64,000 nt of DNA from JAQVXR01 sp050945755 (GCA_050945755.1 JBMNTN010000001.1:1-64000); one strand, 5' to 3'. Numbered from the stretch's first letter, positions 16,876 to 26,824 are shown. Notes: generated from the sequence alone by a model not told the origin. Made by a program: numbers and translations.

Positions 16876-17907
16876 TTAACGGTGTTTCTTTGGTGAAATC
16901 AGCACCCGGCGCAAAACATTAATATTTTCCAACACTTTGCCGGTTCCCAATGCTACCGCTGCTAAAGGTTCTTCTGCTAAATGTACCGGCATACCTGTTT
17001 CCAAGGACACTAAGCGATCTAGGCCATGCAACAGCGAACCACCGCCAGCCATAACAATCCCTCTGTCCATAATATCGGCAGCCAGCTCCGGTGGAGCCTT
17101 TTCCAGGCATACCTTAATCGCCTCAACAATCGATGTTACCGGTTCGGCTAAAGCATGGTTAACTTCAACTGCTGTAACCGATACAGTTTTTGGCAAGCCG
17201 GTTAGTAAATCTCTGCCCCGTACTTCAATTATTTTACCACGGGCCTCATCATCTTCCAAGTAGGCGGTTCCAATTTGAATTTTTATTTCTTCCGAGGTTC
17301 GTTCCCCCACCGCTAAACTATAGGTACGTTTAATATGGTTAACGATCGCCTCGTCCATTTCATCCCCAGCTACCCTAATAGATTTAATTGCGACAATACC
17401 TCCGAGGGATATGATCGCTACCTCTGTTGTTCCGCCACCGATGTCTACAATCATATTTCCTGTAGGCTCTGAAACCGGCAGTCCCGCCCCAATGGCTGCA
17501 GACATTGGTTCTTCAATTAGATAAGCTTCTTTCGCCCCCGCTTGCAAAGCTGCTTCCCGAACCGCTCGTTCTTCCACCGCGGTCACTCCGGATGGAATAC
17601 TAATTACTACGCGAGGCCGTACCAAGGGGCTTTTTGTTTTTAATCCTTTCAAAATAAAATACCTTAACATATTTTGAGTAACATCAAAATTTGCGATTAC
17701 CCCATCCCGCATCGGACGAATCGCAGTAATATTACCCGGAGTTCTGCCTATCATCCTTTTCGCTTCGTTCCCTACAGCCAGGACCTGCCCGGTTTCCTTC
17801 TGAATTGCCACCACTGACGGTTCCCGCAGAATTATTCCCTTTCCTTTTAAATGTACCAGCGTATTAGCTGTTCCCAAATCTATTCCTACATCACGCGCAA
17901 AAAGCAT
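16876..17907 (-). CDS. mreB: actin-like rod shape protein MreB
   Basis: Bacterial actin of the elongasome, 343 aa. It opens MLFARDVGIDLGTANTLV with the phosphate-1 motif DLGTANT. Phosphate-2 and adenosine motifs appear as DIGGGTTEVA and GGGSLLHGLD. The ATG at 17907 has AGGAAGTGAG upstream. It begins the mreB-mreC-mreD-mrdA run. The radC gene often found between maf and mreB is missing; the 187-bp gap holds nothing recognisable. Confidence 0.97.
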   Translation of the reverse strand: MLFARDVGIDLGTANTLVHLKGKGIILREPSVVAIQKETGQVLAVGNEAKRMIGRTPGNITAIRPMRDGVIANFDVTQNMLRYFILKGLKTKSPLVRPRVVISIPSGVTAVEERAVREAALQAGAKEAYLIEEPMSAAIGAGLPVSEPTGNMIVDIGGGTTEVAIISLGGIVAIKSIRVAGDEMDEAIVNHIKRTYSLAVGERTSEEIKIQIGTAYLEDDEARGKIIEVRGRDLLTGLPKTVSVTAVEVNHALAEPVTSIVEAIKVCLEKAPPELAADIMDRGIVMAGGGSLLHGLDRLVSLETGMPVHLAEEPLAAVALGTGKVLENINVLRRVLISPKKHR

Positions 17908-18094
17908 TGAGCTCACTTCCTTCACCAAAGTTACTTTATTGTTGCCGCAATAATTACCGATTTTTCTACTTATTATGCTTTCTTTGCGAAATACGCATTT
18001 GAAAAAACGTAAAAATCACCAGCGGTTGCTCCCAGAGAACATGTCTGCCTGGCTATACCCTAATCCTTTTCAGTTTTCCCCTTGGAAGCAAGTT

Positions 18095-18691
18095 TCACTC
18101 TATGATTTGATCCAGCAAGAGATTAATATTCCAGTTTGCCAGTATCCCGTTTAATAATTGCAAGGGCAAACCAACAACATTAAAATAATCCCCTTCTATC
18201 CTCTCAACAAGCAAAGCCCCACGCCCTTGAATACCGTAGCTCCCTGCTTTATCGTAACATTCACCCGTATTGACATACGCAATAATTTCCTCTTTGGAAA
18301 GTTTCTTAAAAAAAACCTTGGTCTCTTCAAATCCTGTAATCGTTTGGCCTTCCGGTTGGCTTACCACTGCTACCCCCGTAAGTACACTATGCTCGATACC
18401 GCTTAAAGAAGAGAGCATTTCTACCGCTTCGTCAAAATCTACCGGTTTACCCAATAGACAATTTTCTTTTACTACAACAGTATCAGCCCCGATAATTAAA
18501 CCTTCCTGCACATATCCGGCTACTGTCTGAGCCTTTTTCAAGGCCAGAGTTTGAACCAACTCATGAACCGGCATCTCTTGAGAGATTTCCTCAGAAACAT
18601 TGCCGGTAATTATTTCCGGACAAACTCCAACCTGCTTCAGCAGTTGAGCTCTTCTGGGAGAGGCCGAAGCAAGCACTAACCGTTTTTTCAC
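18095..18691 (-). CDS. maf: Maf family nucleoside triphosphate pyrophosphatase
   Basis: Maf proteins hydrolyse non-canonical or modified NTPs (dTTP/UTP class) and were first linked to septum formation. The 198-aa product from the GTG at 18691 opens with VLASASPRRAQLL. It contains GADTVVV and the later KAGSYGIQG motif. GGGAGTGA supplies the ribosome site. It lies upstream of mreB in transcription order, a common arrangement. Confidence 0.92.
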   Translation of the reverse strand: MKKRLVLASASPRRAQLLKQVGVCPEIITGNVSEEISQEMPVHELVQTLALKKAQTVAGYVQEGLIIGADTVVVKENCLLGKPVDFDEAVEMLSSLSGIEHSVLTGVAVVSQPEGQTITGFEETKVFFKKLSKEEIIAYVNTGECYDKAGSYGIQGRGALLVERIEGDYFNVVGLPLQLLNGILANWNINLLLDQIIE

Positions 18692-18801
18692 CAAAATCAC
18701 TCCCATTAAGAACGACTGACTATCTGTTTTGTGATTTGTATTTAAGAATTTTCTATACAAAAAACGTCTTTATCAACAACACCTGTTGGTAAAACCGTTT
18801 C

Positions 18802-19425
18802 TTAAACAGTCAGCTTAAATGTCAAAACCTCAAGATTTACACCTAGATCTATATTCCTTAATTCCACATCATCCGGAACATTAATAGCTTGTGGGGCAAA
18901 ATTAAGAATTGCCTTTATGCCAAAGCTAATCAAATTATTCGCTGTTTCTTGGGCATAATCACTGGGAACGGCAATAATCCCGATTTTTGCCTGTTCTTTT
19001 TTTATTACTTCACCAAGTTTTTCCGGAGGAAGAATTTCATTATTGCCTAGTAGTTGGCCAATTTTTTTTTGATCAGAGTCAAAAATCCCTACAATACGAA
19101 ATCCCCTTTGGAAAAAACCTCGGTAAAGACAAAGCGCTGTCCCTAAATTACCCGCTCCTACCAAAACTACCGGCCACTCGTTTGTTAGACCAAGTATCTT
19201 AAGAATATGGCGGTGTAAATCTCCGACATTATATCCCACTCCGCGAGTACCAAACTCACCAAAGTAAGCTAAATCCTTGCGCACCTGGGCGGGACTACCC
19301 CCAACCCCTGCGGCAATTTCTCCGGAAGAAATGGTAATAACCCCCTTTTGCTTCAACCGGGATAAATATCGAGAGTACACTGATAGCCTTACTATGGTAT
19401 TTTCCGGAATTTTTTGAACTTTCAT
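18802..19425 (-). CDS. rex: redox-sensing transcriptional repressor Rex
   Basis: Rex binds DNA when the NADH/NAD ratio is low and represses fermentation and respiration genes. An N-terminal winged-helix domain (residues 1-75) is followed by a Rossmann domain with GAGNLGTAL near residue 90. The length of 207 aa is typical. The ATG at 19425 has AGGAGGCGGTGGA upstream. I see no Rex operator next to the gene. Confidence 0.94.
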   Translation of the reverse strand: MKVQKIPENTIVRLSVYSRYLSRLKQKGVITISSGEIAAGVGGSPAQVRKDLAYFGEFGTRGVGYNVGDLHRHILKILGLTNEWPVVLVGAGNLGTALCLYRGFFQRGFRIVGIFDSDQKKIGQLLGNNEILPPEKLGEVIKKEQAKIGIIAVPSDYAQETANNLISFGIKAILNFAPQAINVPDDVELRNIDLGVNLEVLTFKLTV

Positions 19426-19539
19426 TCCACCGCCTCCTGCTTCAAACAAAGAACATCAAAGTTTTATTCTATGATTCTACAACTAAACTAATTATCCTTT
19501 ATATAGTAGTTCTGTTTGCAGAATTTTGGATAAATTGTC

Positions 19540-20850
19540 TTAAGATTGGTTATCACTTAATTTGCAGCTCGGCATTGAACGGAGCAAATAGGCTCGGGCT
19601 TCTGATACCATGTAGATAGAACCCGTAATGATCACCATATCATCATCACCAGCCAGCTTAATTACCTCATCAACTGCCCGGGTAATGCTTTCTTCCACAA
19701 TCACCTTATCTGTAAATGGACGAACAAAATCAGCAACTTGTTCCCATTTTCCCGCCCGGGGGCTGTTCGGTTTCGTTACCACAATCTTTTCTGCCAACGG
19801 GGCAATCTCGGTTGCTACTTTCTCCCTTTCCTTATCCGCAAGCATCCCGATTAATAATACCTTTTTTTTATCCGGCCAGTACTCCTTTAGGGAATCAATC
19901 AATGCTAAAATACCATGATAATTATGGGCAGCATCCAAGATAACCAGGGGTTTTTCCCACACTGTTTCCAAACGGCAAGGCCATATAGTATGTTCAATTC
20001 CCAGTCGAATAGCCTTAGAGCTTATTCCCGTTTTTACCGCTGCCGCCACCGCGAGGGCTGCATTCTTTAGCTGGTGTTTTCCCCGCAGTGAAATGCTTAA
20101 GTCCGGAAACAAAGTATCTTTTACCCAACATTGAAATTTTTGTTTGTTTTCTGATTGCTCTAAAGGTTCAGCCCAAAAATCTTTCCCTTCTTCCCACAGA
20201 GGAGCATGCTTTTCTTTTGCCACCTGTCGGATTACTTCAAGGGCCGCCGGATGGTCGCAAGTTGTCAAAACAGCGACTCCTTCCTTAATAATACCGGCTT
20301 TTACCCGGGCAATATCCTCAAGCATTGGGCCAAGGTAATCCATATGGTCCATCCCTACATTGGTAATGAGAGAAAGCCTGGGAATGATTACATTGGTAGA
20401 ATCAATTTCTCCTCCCATGCCTACTTCCATTACGGCGATATCAACTTTTTCCCGAGCAAAGTAATAAAGAGCAAGAGCCGTGCTTACTTCAAATTCTGTG
20501 GGATGTTCCCCGCCTTCTTCCACTATTTTATCCAGGTGTACCCGCATCATGGTGAGAATTTCAGCTACATCCTCTTCGGTTATCTCATGTCCGTTTATTT
20601 TAATCCGTTCCGTATAAGAATGAAGGTGAGGTGAAGTAAATAACCCCACCTTTAAACCTGAATCTTTTAGTATCGAGGCCAGGATAGCACAGGTAGAACC
20701 CTTGCCATTAGTGCCTGCTACATGGACAAACTCCACTTTTCTTTCCGGGTTTCCTATTCTGGTAAGCAGATCTCGAATGCGATCCAGCCCAAGATTAATG
20801 CCAAACTTTGTCAGCCCTTTTAAATAATCCATTGATGTCGTATAGTTCAT
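19540..20850 (-). CDS. folC: bifunctional folylpolyglutamate/dihydrofolate synthase
   Basis: An ATP-dependent Mur-ligase-fold enzyme adding glutamate to folates. P-loop GTNGKGSTCA at about residue 46, the omega-loop region with TSPHLHSYTERI, and the C-terminal domain with LDAAHNYHG fit the family. It is 436 aa long. It starts one base after the valS stop, so it is translationally coupled and falls under the valS T-box. Confidence 0.94.
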   Translation of the reverse strand: MNYTTSMDYLKGLTKFGINLGLDRIRDLLTRIGNPERKVEFVHVAGTNGKGSTCAILASILKDSGLKVGLFTSPHLHSYTERIKINGHEITEEDVAEILTMMRVHLDKIVEEGGEHPTEFEVSTALALYYFAREKVDIAVMEVGMGGEIDSTNVIIPRLSLITNVGMDHMDYLGPMLEDIARVKAGIIKEGVAVLTTCDHPAALEVIRQVAKEKHAPLWEEGKDFWAEPLEQSENKQKFQCWVKDTLFPDLSISLRGKHQLKNAALAVAAAVKTGISSKAIRLGIEHTIWPCRLETVWEKPLVILDAAHNYHGILALIDSLKEYWPDKKKVLLIGMLADKEREKVATEIAPLAEKIVVTKPNSPRAGKWEQVADFVRPFTDKVIVEESITRAVDEVIKLAGDDDMVIITGSIYMVSEARAYLLRSMPSCKLSDNQS

Positions 20851-20853
20851 CTC

Positions 20854-23499
20854 TTACCCCTTCAGCATTTTCAACCGTTCCAGAAGCGTCTCTTTCTTTG
20901 CTTCGTATTCCCGGGCTTTAGTCCTTTCTTTTTCTACCACTTCTGCCGGAGCTTTTGATAAAAAGTTTTGGTTATTTAATTTCCCGGCTAACCGGCTTAA
21001 TTCTTTTTCCATGTTGGATATTTCCTTTTCTACCCGGGTAATTTCTTTGTCCAGATCAATTAGTCCCTTTAAGGGGAGGAATATCTCAACACCTTTCACC
21101 ACAGCGGAAGCAGCCTGTTCCGGTTTAGCCGTCCCCGGGCTGCGCATTTCCAATGAGTCCGCTTGACATAGGCCGGCAATATAAATTTTACCCTTATTAA
21201 GAACAAATCTTGTATCTTCATCTGCGAGAACAATAATATTTACTCTTCTTCCCAGAGGAACATTCATTTCCGCTCGGATATTGCGGACGGCACGAATTAC
21301 CTCCATCACCAAACCCATCTCAGTTTCTTCTTGAGCAAATGATTTCATCCCCTCAGCATCAGGCCAAGGAGACAACATAATCGTCTCTCCCTCATGAGGC
21401 AGATGCTGCCAAATTTCTTCCGTAATAAACGGCATAAAAGGATGCATCAGCTGCATAATGCCACTCAATACATCAGTAAGAACATGCTGGGCGGTATATT
21501 TTTCCACTCCTGTTTCTTTATACAAACGAAGCTTAGCCAATTCAATATACCAATCACAAAACTCGTTCCAAGTAAAATCATAAAGTGTACGGGCGGCCTC
21601 GCCCAATTCATATTTTTCCAGATACCTGGTTACTTCGGCTGCTGTTTTCCGGTATCTTTCCAAAATCCACCGATCAGCAAGATTAAGGGAGATTTCCCCC
21701 GTATCCGGCCGGTAATCTGCCAAATTCATCAGCACAAAGCGGGATGCATTCCAAATCTTATTGGCAAAGTTCCGTGCCGCATCCAATCTCTCCACTTGAA
21801 AACGCAGATCGTTACCGGGAGTATTGCCGGTAACCAGCATAAATCTTAAGGTATCCGCTCCATACTGGTCGATAATTTCCAGGGGGTCCACACCGTTTCC
21901 CAGTGATTTACTCATTTTCCGTCCCTGAGAGTCCAGTACCAGACCGTGGATAAAGACTTCTTTAAAGGGTTCCTTTTCCATAAACTCCAATCCCATAAAA
22001 ATCATCCGGGCAACCCAGAAGAAAATAATATCTCTCCCCGTGACCAGAACACTGGTCGGATAAAAATAGTCCAAGTCCTTTGTTTTTTCCGGCCAACCTA
22101 AAGTAGAAAAAGGCCAAAGAGCAGAACTGAACCAGGTATCAAGCACATCCGGATCCTGCTCGAGATTTTTGCTATCGCAATCGGGGCAGACCATCGGTGC
22201 CTCTTTCGCACAGATTACCTTGCCGCAATCTCGACAGTACCAGACAGGAATCCGGTGTCCCCACCAGAGCTGGCGGGAAATACACCAATCTCTGATATTC
22301 TCCAGCCAACCAATATAGATTTTCGTAAACCGCTCCGGAACAAAGCGAATTTGCCCATCAAGAACTGCTTTGATTGCCGGTTCGGCTAAAGGTTTCATTT
22401 TGACAAACCACTGAGGCGACACCAACGGCTCAATAATCGTGCCACAGCGATAGCATTCACCCACAGCGTGGGAATGTTCTTCCAGCTTTTCAAAGAGACC
22501 TAATCCATTAAAATCTTCAATTATTTGTTCGCGGCACTCATAACGGTCCATCCCCTGATATTTACCGGCTTCTTCCGACATTTTACCATCCTTACCGATC
22601 ACAGTAATTTGAGGCAAATTATGTCTCAACCCAATCTCAAAATCGTTCGGGTCATGAGCAGGAGTAATTTTCACCGCTCCTGTTCCAAAAGAGGGATCAA
22701 CATACTCATCTGCAATAATAGGAATTTCCCTGTCCATAATGGGCAAAACCACCGTTAAGCCTACTAAGTCCCGATATCTTTCATCCTCCGGGTTGACAGC
22801 GATTGCCGTATCCCCCAGTACCGTTTCCGGCCGGGTGGTAGCAATGCGAATATATGCCGTGCTGTCCTTAATGGGATATTTTAAATAATAGAGTTTTCCT
22901 TCCCTATCGTTATGTTCCACCTCTATATCGGAGATGGTGGTCTGACACTTGGGACACCAATTGATAATATAGCTTCCCCGGTAGATCAAGCCCTTTTCAT
23001 ATAGTTTGACAAAAACCTCTTGAACTGCCTGGGAACAGCCCTCATCCATGGTAAAACGTTCCCGTTCCCAGTCACAGGAAGAGCCCAGGAGGCGGAGTTG
23101 CTTAGCAATCCGGTCATGGTAACGTTCCTTCCAGTCCCAAACTTTTTCCAAAAACTTTTCCCGGCCCAGATCGTATTTACTCACCCCATCTTTGGCCAAG
23201 TTCTCCTCCACACGCGCCTGGGTAGCAATCCCGGCATGATCCGTCCCGGGCAGCCATAAGGCACCATATCCTTGCATGCGCCGCCACCGGGTGAGAATAT
23301 CCTGAATCGTATTATCCAGTGCATGTCCCATATGCAGTTGCCCTGTGACATTAGGCGGGGGCATCACAATGGAAAAAGGTATTTTCTTCAGATCCACTGT
23401 CTCATGAAAATAATGGTTCTTTTCCCATAACTTATACCATTTTTCTTCAACTTTTTTAGGGTCATATGTTGTTGAAATACCAGTAACCTGCTCAGTCAA
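20854..23499 (-). CDS. valS: valyl-tRNA synthetase
   Basis: A class I aminoacyl-tRNA synthetase of 881 aa. It has HMGH of the HIGH signature (PPPNVTGQLHMGHAL), KMSKSLGN, the editing domain, and a C-terminal coiled coil of about 65 residues. The start is a TTG at 23499 with AAAGGAGGATTTATT upstream. The frame continues upstream to 23658 only by reading through the T-box terminator, so the longer form is rejected. It is coupled to folC. Confidence 0.97.
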   Translation of the reverse strand: MTEQVTGISTTYDPKKVEEKWYKLWEKNHYFHETVDLKKIPFSIVMPPPNVTGQLHMGHALDNTIQDILTRWRRMQGYGALWLPGTDHAGIATQARVEENLAKDGVSKYDLGREKFLEKVWDWKERYHDRIAKQLRLLGSSCDWERERFTMDEGCSQAVQEVFVKLYEKGLIYRGSYIINWCPKCQTTISDIEVEHNDREGKLYYLKYPIKDSTAYIRIATTRPETVLGDTAIAVNPEDERYRDLVGLTVVLPIMDREIPIIADEYVDPSFGTGAVKITPAHDPNDFEIGLRHNLPQITVIGKDGKMSEEAGKYQGMDRYECREQIIEDFNGLGLFEKLEEHSHAVGECYRCGTIIEPLVSPQWFVKMKPLAEPAIKAVLDGQIRFVPERFTKIYIGWLENIRDWCISRQLWWGHRIPVWYCRDCGKVICAKEAPMVCPDCDSKNLEQDPDVLDTWFSSALWPFSTLGWPEKTKDLDYFYPTSVLVTGRDIIFFWVARMIFMGLEFMEKEPFKEVFIHGLVLDSQGRKMSKSLGNGVDPLEIIDQYGADTLRFMLVTGNTPGNDLRFQVERLDAARNFANKIWNASRFVLMNLADYRPDTGEISLNLADRWILERYRKTAAEVTRYLEKYELGEAARTLYDFTWNEFCDWYIELAKLRLYKETGVEKYTAQHVLTDVLSGIMQLMHPFMPFITEEIWQHLPHEGETIMLSPWPDAEGMKSFAQEETEMGLVMEVIRAVRNIRAEMNVPLGRRVNIIVLADEDTRFVLNKGKIYIAGLCQADSLEMRSPGTAKPEQAASAVVKGVEIFLPLKGLIDLDKEITRVEKEISNMEKELSRLAGKLNNQNFLSKAPAEVVEKERTKAREYEAKKETLLERLKMLKG

Positions 23500-23841
23500 A
23501 ATAAATCCTCCTTTAAAAAGTTCGTCAACTTTTTGGATTTTATGACGCAAAGTCTTTTTTAGCTTCAATCCTCCGGCAACTAAAAAACCCTTCCATCCCA
23601 AAGGACGAAAGGGCTCTTTCGCGGTACCACCTTTATTTTGTGCCAAACGGCACAACACTTTTGGGCTGTAACGGGCCTGCCCGGACAGATCTAGAAGCTT
23701 TCTCCCGCTTTTTTAATCCGACGGCTCCGGGGCGACCTTCCCGCTGCTCTTTCAAAAAGTCTTCCACCCAAGGACTTTTCTCTCTGTAGAACCAAGCATC
23801 ACGGTACTCCTCCCCATCCTAACCATTGATTTATGCACTTT
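23500..23841 (-). promoter_or_regulatory. T-box riboswitch of valS (GTC valine specifier)
   Basis: A tRNA-sensing leader. The T-box sequence TGGTACCGCG is at 23620-23629 and the terminator stem at 23582-23613 ends in T6. Stem I contains AGTA and GAA of the specifier-loop S-turn; GTC, a valine codon, follows GAAG at 23734-23736. Uncharged valine tRNA would stabilise the antiterminator and allow valS-folC expression. Confidence 0.93.
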
Positions 23842-23847
23842 ATGTCT

Positions 23848-23876
23848 ATACTACCTAAGAAAAAAGCTTCTGTCAA
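23848..23876 (-). promoter_or_regulatory. sigma-A promoter of the valS leader
   Basis: The minus strand has TTGACA (23871-23876), 17 bp, then TAGTAT (23848-23853). Confidence 0.85.
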
Positions 23877-23933
23877 CTTTTAGCTTAATTTTATTCCAAA
23901 CCTGAACAGCTTAGCCCGATCCGGCCTATCCCT

Positions 23934-24878
23934 TTATTCTAACTTAACCCGCTTCGCTAAAACATTTTTCGCCGCTGAATAAGGATCAAGTTCTCGATTA
24001 GCTACTTTCTCTAATAGATCATCCATTTCTCCGGAAGCTTCAACTGTTTTCCAAACATGTTTTTTTATTTCGTGCTCTAGAATGTCCATTACTTCTTCGC
24101 GCAGGCGTGATTTGTGCAACTCATCAAGGCGACCGGTTTTTTCCAAATAGTCCCGATGATCAGAAATTTTACCCCACAGTTCTTTGATGCCTGATCCTGT
24201 TAAGGAAATAACAGGAATGACCGGAGGCCTCCAGCCGCTGGGTGTACGCATATCCAACATCGCCTCCGTCTCTGCCTTGACTTTATCCGCCCCGTCCAAA
24301 TCCGCCTTATTGACAACAAAGATATCCGCAATTTCCATAATCCCGGCTTTTATCGTTTGGATAGCATCTCCTGCTCCCGGGGTAAGAACAACAAGAGTAG
24401 TATCGGCAGCGTGCATAATATCCAATTCGGATTGACCCACTCCCACTGTTTCAATCACAATAATATCTTTTTTAAAAGCATCTAAAACTTTCACAGCTTC
24501 ATTGGTAGCATGAGAAAGGCCACCCAAACTTCCCCGGGTACCCATACTCCGGATAAATACCTCCGAGTCCAGAGCATGACTCTGCATTCTAATGCGATCA
24601 CCCAAAATTGCTCCCCCTGTAAAAGGGCTTGTTGGGTCAATCGCAATAATCGCTACACTTAAGCCAAATTTTCTGATTTCCGCCACCAATTTATCGGTGA
24701 GAGAACTCTTTCCTGCCCCGGGAGATCCGGTGATACCAATAATGTATGCATTGCCCGTATAAGGATAAATTCGGCTCATTAGTTCGTTCTTTTTCGCATC
24801 ATCATTTTCTACCAGTGAAATCATCCGGGCTGCTGCCCTGCGTTCTCCTTTTAAAAGTTGTTGAATTAATTCATCCAT
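23934..24878 (-). CDS. meaB: MeaB/ArgK-type G3E GTPase chaperone
   Basis: This GTPase guards and loads adenosylcobalamin mutases such as methylmalonyl-CoA mutase. It is 314 aa from the ATG at 24878, with P-loop GSPGAGKSSL, the switch region ETVGVGQSE and NKADLDG. A TTG seven codons upstream is an alternative but leaves no room for the ribosome site GGAGAGAG. No mutase gene is in the window, so its client is elsewhere or unknown. Confidence 0.9.
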   Translation of the reverse strand: MDELIQQLLKGERRAAARMISLVENDDAKKNELMSRIYPYTGNAYIIGITGSPGAGKSSLTDKLVAEIRKFGLSVAIIAIDPTSPFTGGAILGDRIRMQSHALDSEVFIRSMGTRGSLGGLSHATNEAVKVLDAFKKDIIVIETVGVGQSELDIMHAADTTLVVLTPGAGDAIQTIKAGIMEIADIFVVNKADLDGADKVKAETEAMLDMRTPSGWRPPVIPVISLTGSGIKELWGKISDHRDYLEKTGRLDELHKSRLREEVMDILEHEIKKHVWKTVEASGEMDDLLEKVANRELDPYSAAKNVLAKRVKLE

Positions 24879-25013
24879 GGGTTCCACCACTCTCTCCAAA
24901 ATTTAAGTTTCTTACCTTTATATAATATCGAGTTACTGCTATCTTAGTTCTTCTATTCACTGCAATATCCTGCTTTCTTTTAATTTTTTGTTAGATTTTA
25001 ACAATTGGGAAAA

Positions 25014-25412
25014 TTAAGAGTGAAACAACCCTTTTTCCCGCCTCTTTAATATCAACCAGTTTACCCCACAGAGGCCTCCTAAAGCACTTAATAAAAAGCA
25101 GACTATCGCTGAAATTAAAAGATCAGAAATGTTCAGGACTTCCGGAAAGAGCCAAAGAAACAGCAGCACCTTGCTAAACCACAGTCCAACTCCTACTGCA
25201 CCGCCATGCAGGTAACCTGATTTAGAAGCATTCTTTCCCGCGCTAAAACCTCCAATAAACAGAGAAAGTCGAAAGCAAATATCCAATATTAAAGCTCCCT
25301 CTATTAAATCCTGACCGGATAAAAGTATCACCATCGCCAGAATAAGTAAACCGGCAGCCAATATTTTTACGGCATTCACATAACCCCGCCAAACGGCAAC
25401 AAACGGCAACAC
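25014..25412 (-). CDS. small polytopic membrane protein (TIGR04086-like), start disrupted
   Basis: The 132-codon frame has about four hydrophobic helices and a GGFSAGKNASKSGYLHGGAVG segment (given in part: GFSAGKNASKSGYLHG) that resembles TIGR04086 membrane proteins of spore formers; function unknown. The best start, tandem ATGs at 25417-25422 behind GAGGAGGGGGG, is in another frame. A 10-bp tandem duplication (25391-25410) lies between that start and the body; deleting one copy would fuse them in frame. As it stands, only a GTG at 25412, far from the ribosome site, is in frame. It may be a frameshifted allele or a switchable one. Confidence 0.65.
   Translation of the reverse strand: MLPFVAVWRGYVNAVKILAAGLLILAMVILLSGQDLIEGALILDICFRLSLFIGGFSAGKNASKSGYLHGGAVGVGLWFSKVLLFLWLFPEVLNISDLLISAIVCFLLSALGGLCGVNWLILKRREKGLFHS
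25391..25410. repeat. 10-bp tandem duplication in the start region
   Basis: AAACGGCAAC occurs twice head to tail. The length is not a multiple of three, so copy number sets the reading frame of the membrane-protein gene. Confidence 0.85.
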
Positions 25413-25535
25413 TGTTCATCATACCCCCCTCCTCTTATTATTACGCTCGACTAAGGGTTTCTATACTAATAAGCAGTTGACGGAAATAAGAAGAGGTAAT
25501 AGGATATTAATAATTACATTTTGACGAGGGATAAC

Positions 25536-26459
25536 ATGAGCAAAAAATTAGGAGCAGACTTTGCTCTCCTTTTTGTGGCGGCAATCTGGGGAGCTACATT
25601 TGTTACTGTCAAAAATGCCTTAGCAGACATTACGCCGTTTTATTTTAATGCCTTGCGCTTCAGCCTTGCGGCCTTAATACTAGGGATAATTTCATGGCGT
25701 AAATTTCCCCGGCTTAATAAGTCACTGGTAGTTTCCGGAAGTCTAATTGGTTTTTTTCTATTCTTGGGATATTCATTCCAAACTATTGGTCTTCAGTATA
25801 CCTCGGCCTCCAATGCCGGCTTTATAACCGGTCTTTCTGTTGTACTGGTGCCTTTTTTTTCTATCTTTTTTTCAAAAAAGGCTCCCTCCTGGGAAGCCAC
25901 TATCGGAGCACTTATGGCCGCAGTCGGCTTAGGATTGCTATCACTGGATGATACACTACACATAAATACCGGAGACTTTTTAGTATTACTTTGTGCCGTT
26001 TCCTTTGCCCTGCATATTATCTTTGTAGGCCGCTACTCTCCTATACATGATACGTTTCTGTTGGTAACAATTCAGGTGGCGGCTGTCGCCGTCTTAAGTT
26101 TCTTTGGTGCCTTCTTTTATGAACCGCCGCTTCCCGCCCTCACAGGCCAAGTCTGGATGGCGCTCCTCATTACAGCAATACTGGCAACAGTTTTCGCTTT
26201 TCTTGTCCAAAACTGGATGCAAAAATTCACCACACCTACCAGGACAGCAATTATTTTATCAATGGAGCCTGTGTTTGGTGCGCTTTTTGCCTTTATTCTT
26301 TTGGGAGAAATTCTCACCACCCGAGATTGGACTGGCAGCATTCTTGTCTTTCTGGGCATGATTTTTGCAGAAATTACCTTCAAAACCCATCGTCAGAAAA
26401 ATCAACGCTATACTGAAAATGACCAATTAATATTGGGACAAAAAAATGTCCCTTATTAG
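25536..26459 (+). CDS. EamA/DMT-family transporter
   Basis: A 307-aa inner membrane protein of the drug/metabolite transporter superfamily with ten predicted helices in two EamA repeats. The first repeat opens FALLFVAAIWGATFVTVK and the second contains a similar VLLCAVSFALHIIFVGRYS segment. The substrate is unknown. The ATG at 25536 has GAGGG five bases upstream. It is one of few plus-strand genes here, flanked by minus-strand genes, and its last codons overlap the terminator of the cupin gene. Confidence 0.9.
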   Translation: MSKKLGADFALLFVAAIWGATFVTVKNALADITPFYFNALRFSLAALILGIISWRKFPRLNKSLVVSGSLIGFFLFLGYSFQTIGLQYTSASNAGFITGLSVVLVPFFSIFFSKKAPSWEATIGALMAAVGLGLLSLDDTLHINTGDFLVLLCAVSFALHIIFVGRYSPIHDTFLLVTIQVAAVAVLSFFGAFFYEPPLPALTGQVWMALLITAILATVFAFLVQNWMQKFTTPTRTAIILSMEPVFGALFAFILLGEILTTRDWTGSILVFLGMIFAEITFKTHRQKNQRYTENDQLILGQKNVPY

Positions 26460-26464
26460 GGACA
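26440..26464 (-). terminator. rho-independent terminator of the cupin gene
   Basis: The minus strand has TGTCCC/GGGACA with a TAATAA loop and T7. It overlaps the 3' end of the convergent EamA gene. A second GGGACA at 26435 could pair alternatively on the plus strand. Confidence 0.75.
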
Positions 26465-26476
26465 AGGGAAAATTCC

Positions 26477-26824
26477 TTACGAAAGGCTAAAAACAACAAG
26501 TAAGAGCATTTTAAATTTTTCTTTTGCTTCCAGCGCATGGGGAATACCGGCAGGCATGATAATAGTTTCTCCCTTTTGCAAAATATACTTTTCCTCACCG
26601 ATGGTAATTTCCGCTTCCCCGTCGAGAAGATACACAAGAGCATCACCAGATGAAGCATGACTGCTAATCTCTTCACCTTTGTCAAAGGCAAAAAGGGTTA
26701 CGCTTAGAGGTTTACCTTGGGCCAAGGTACGGCTGACGACCTGCCCTTCCTGATAGTCAACCAGCCCCTCTAAGGAGAGCACTTTTTGATACTCCATATT
26801 TTTTATCAAGTTCTTTCCCACCAT
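26477..26824 (-). CDS. small cupin-domain protein
   Basis: A 115-aa single-domain cupin. The metal-ligand-type segments are less canonical: ISSHASSGDALVYLLDGEAEI and GIPHALEAKEKFKML contain the expected His residues and the PxxxPH-like GIPHA. Such proteins act as small sensors, isomerases or dioxygenases, and I cannot assign a substrate. The ATG has GGGGGGATTTTTT upstream. It is downstream of engB. Confidence 0.82.
   Translation of the reverse strand: MVGKNLIKNMEYQKVLSLEGLVDYQEGQVVSRTLAQGKPLSVTLFAFDKGEEISSHASSGDALVYLLDGEAEITIGEEKYILQKGETIIMPAGIPHALEAKEKFKMLLLVVFSLS

Noticed and set aside
23500..23658. N-terminal extension of valyl-tRNA synthetase
   Set aside because: The frame is open only because it reads through the T-box terminator region; the TTG at 23499 has the ribosome site and the family start.
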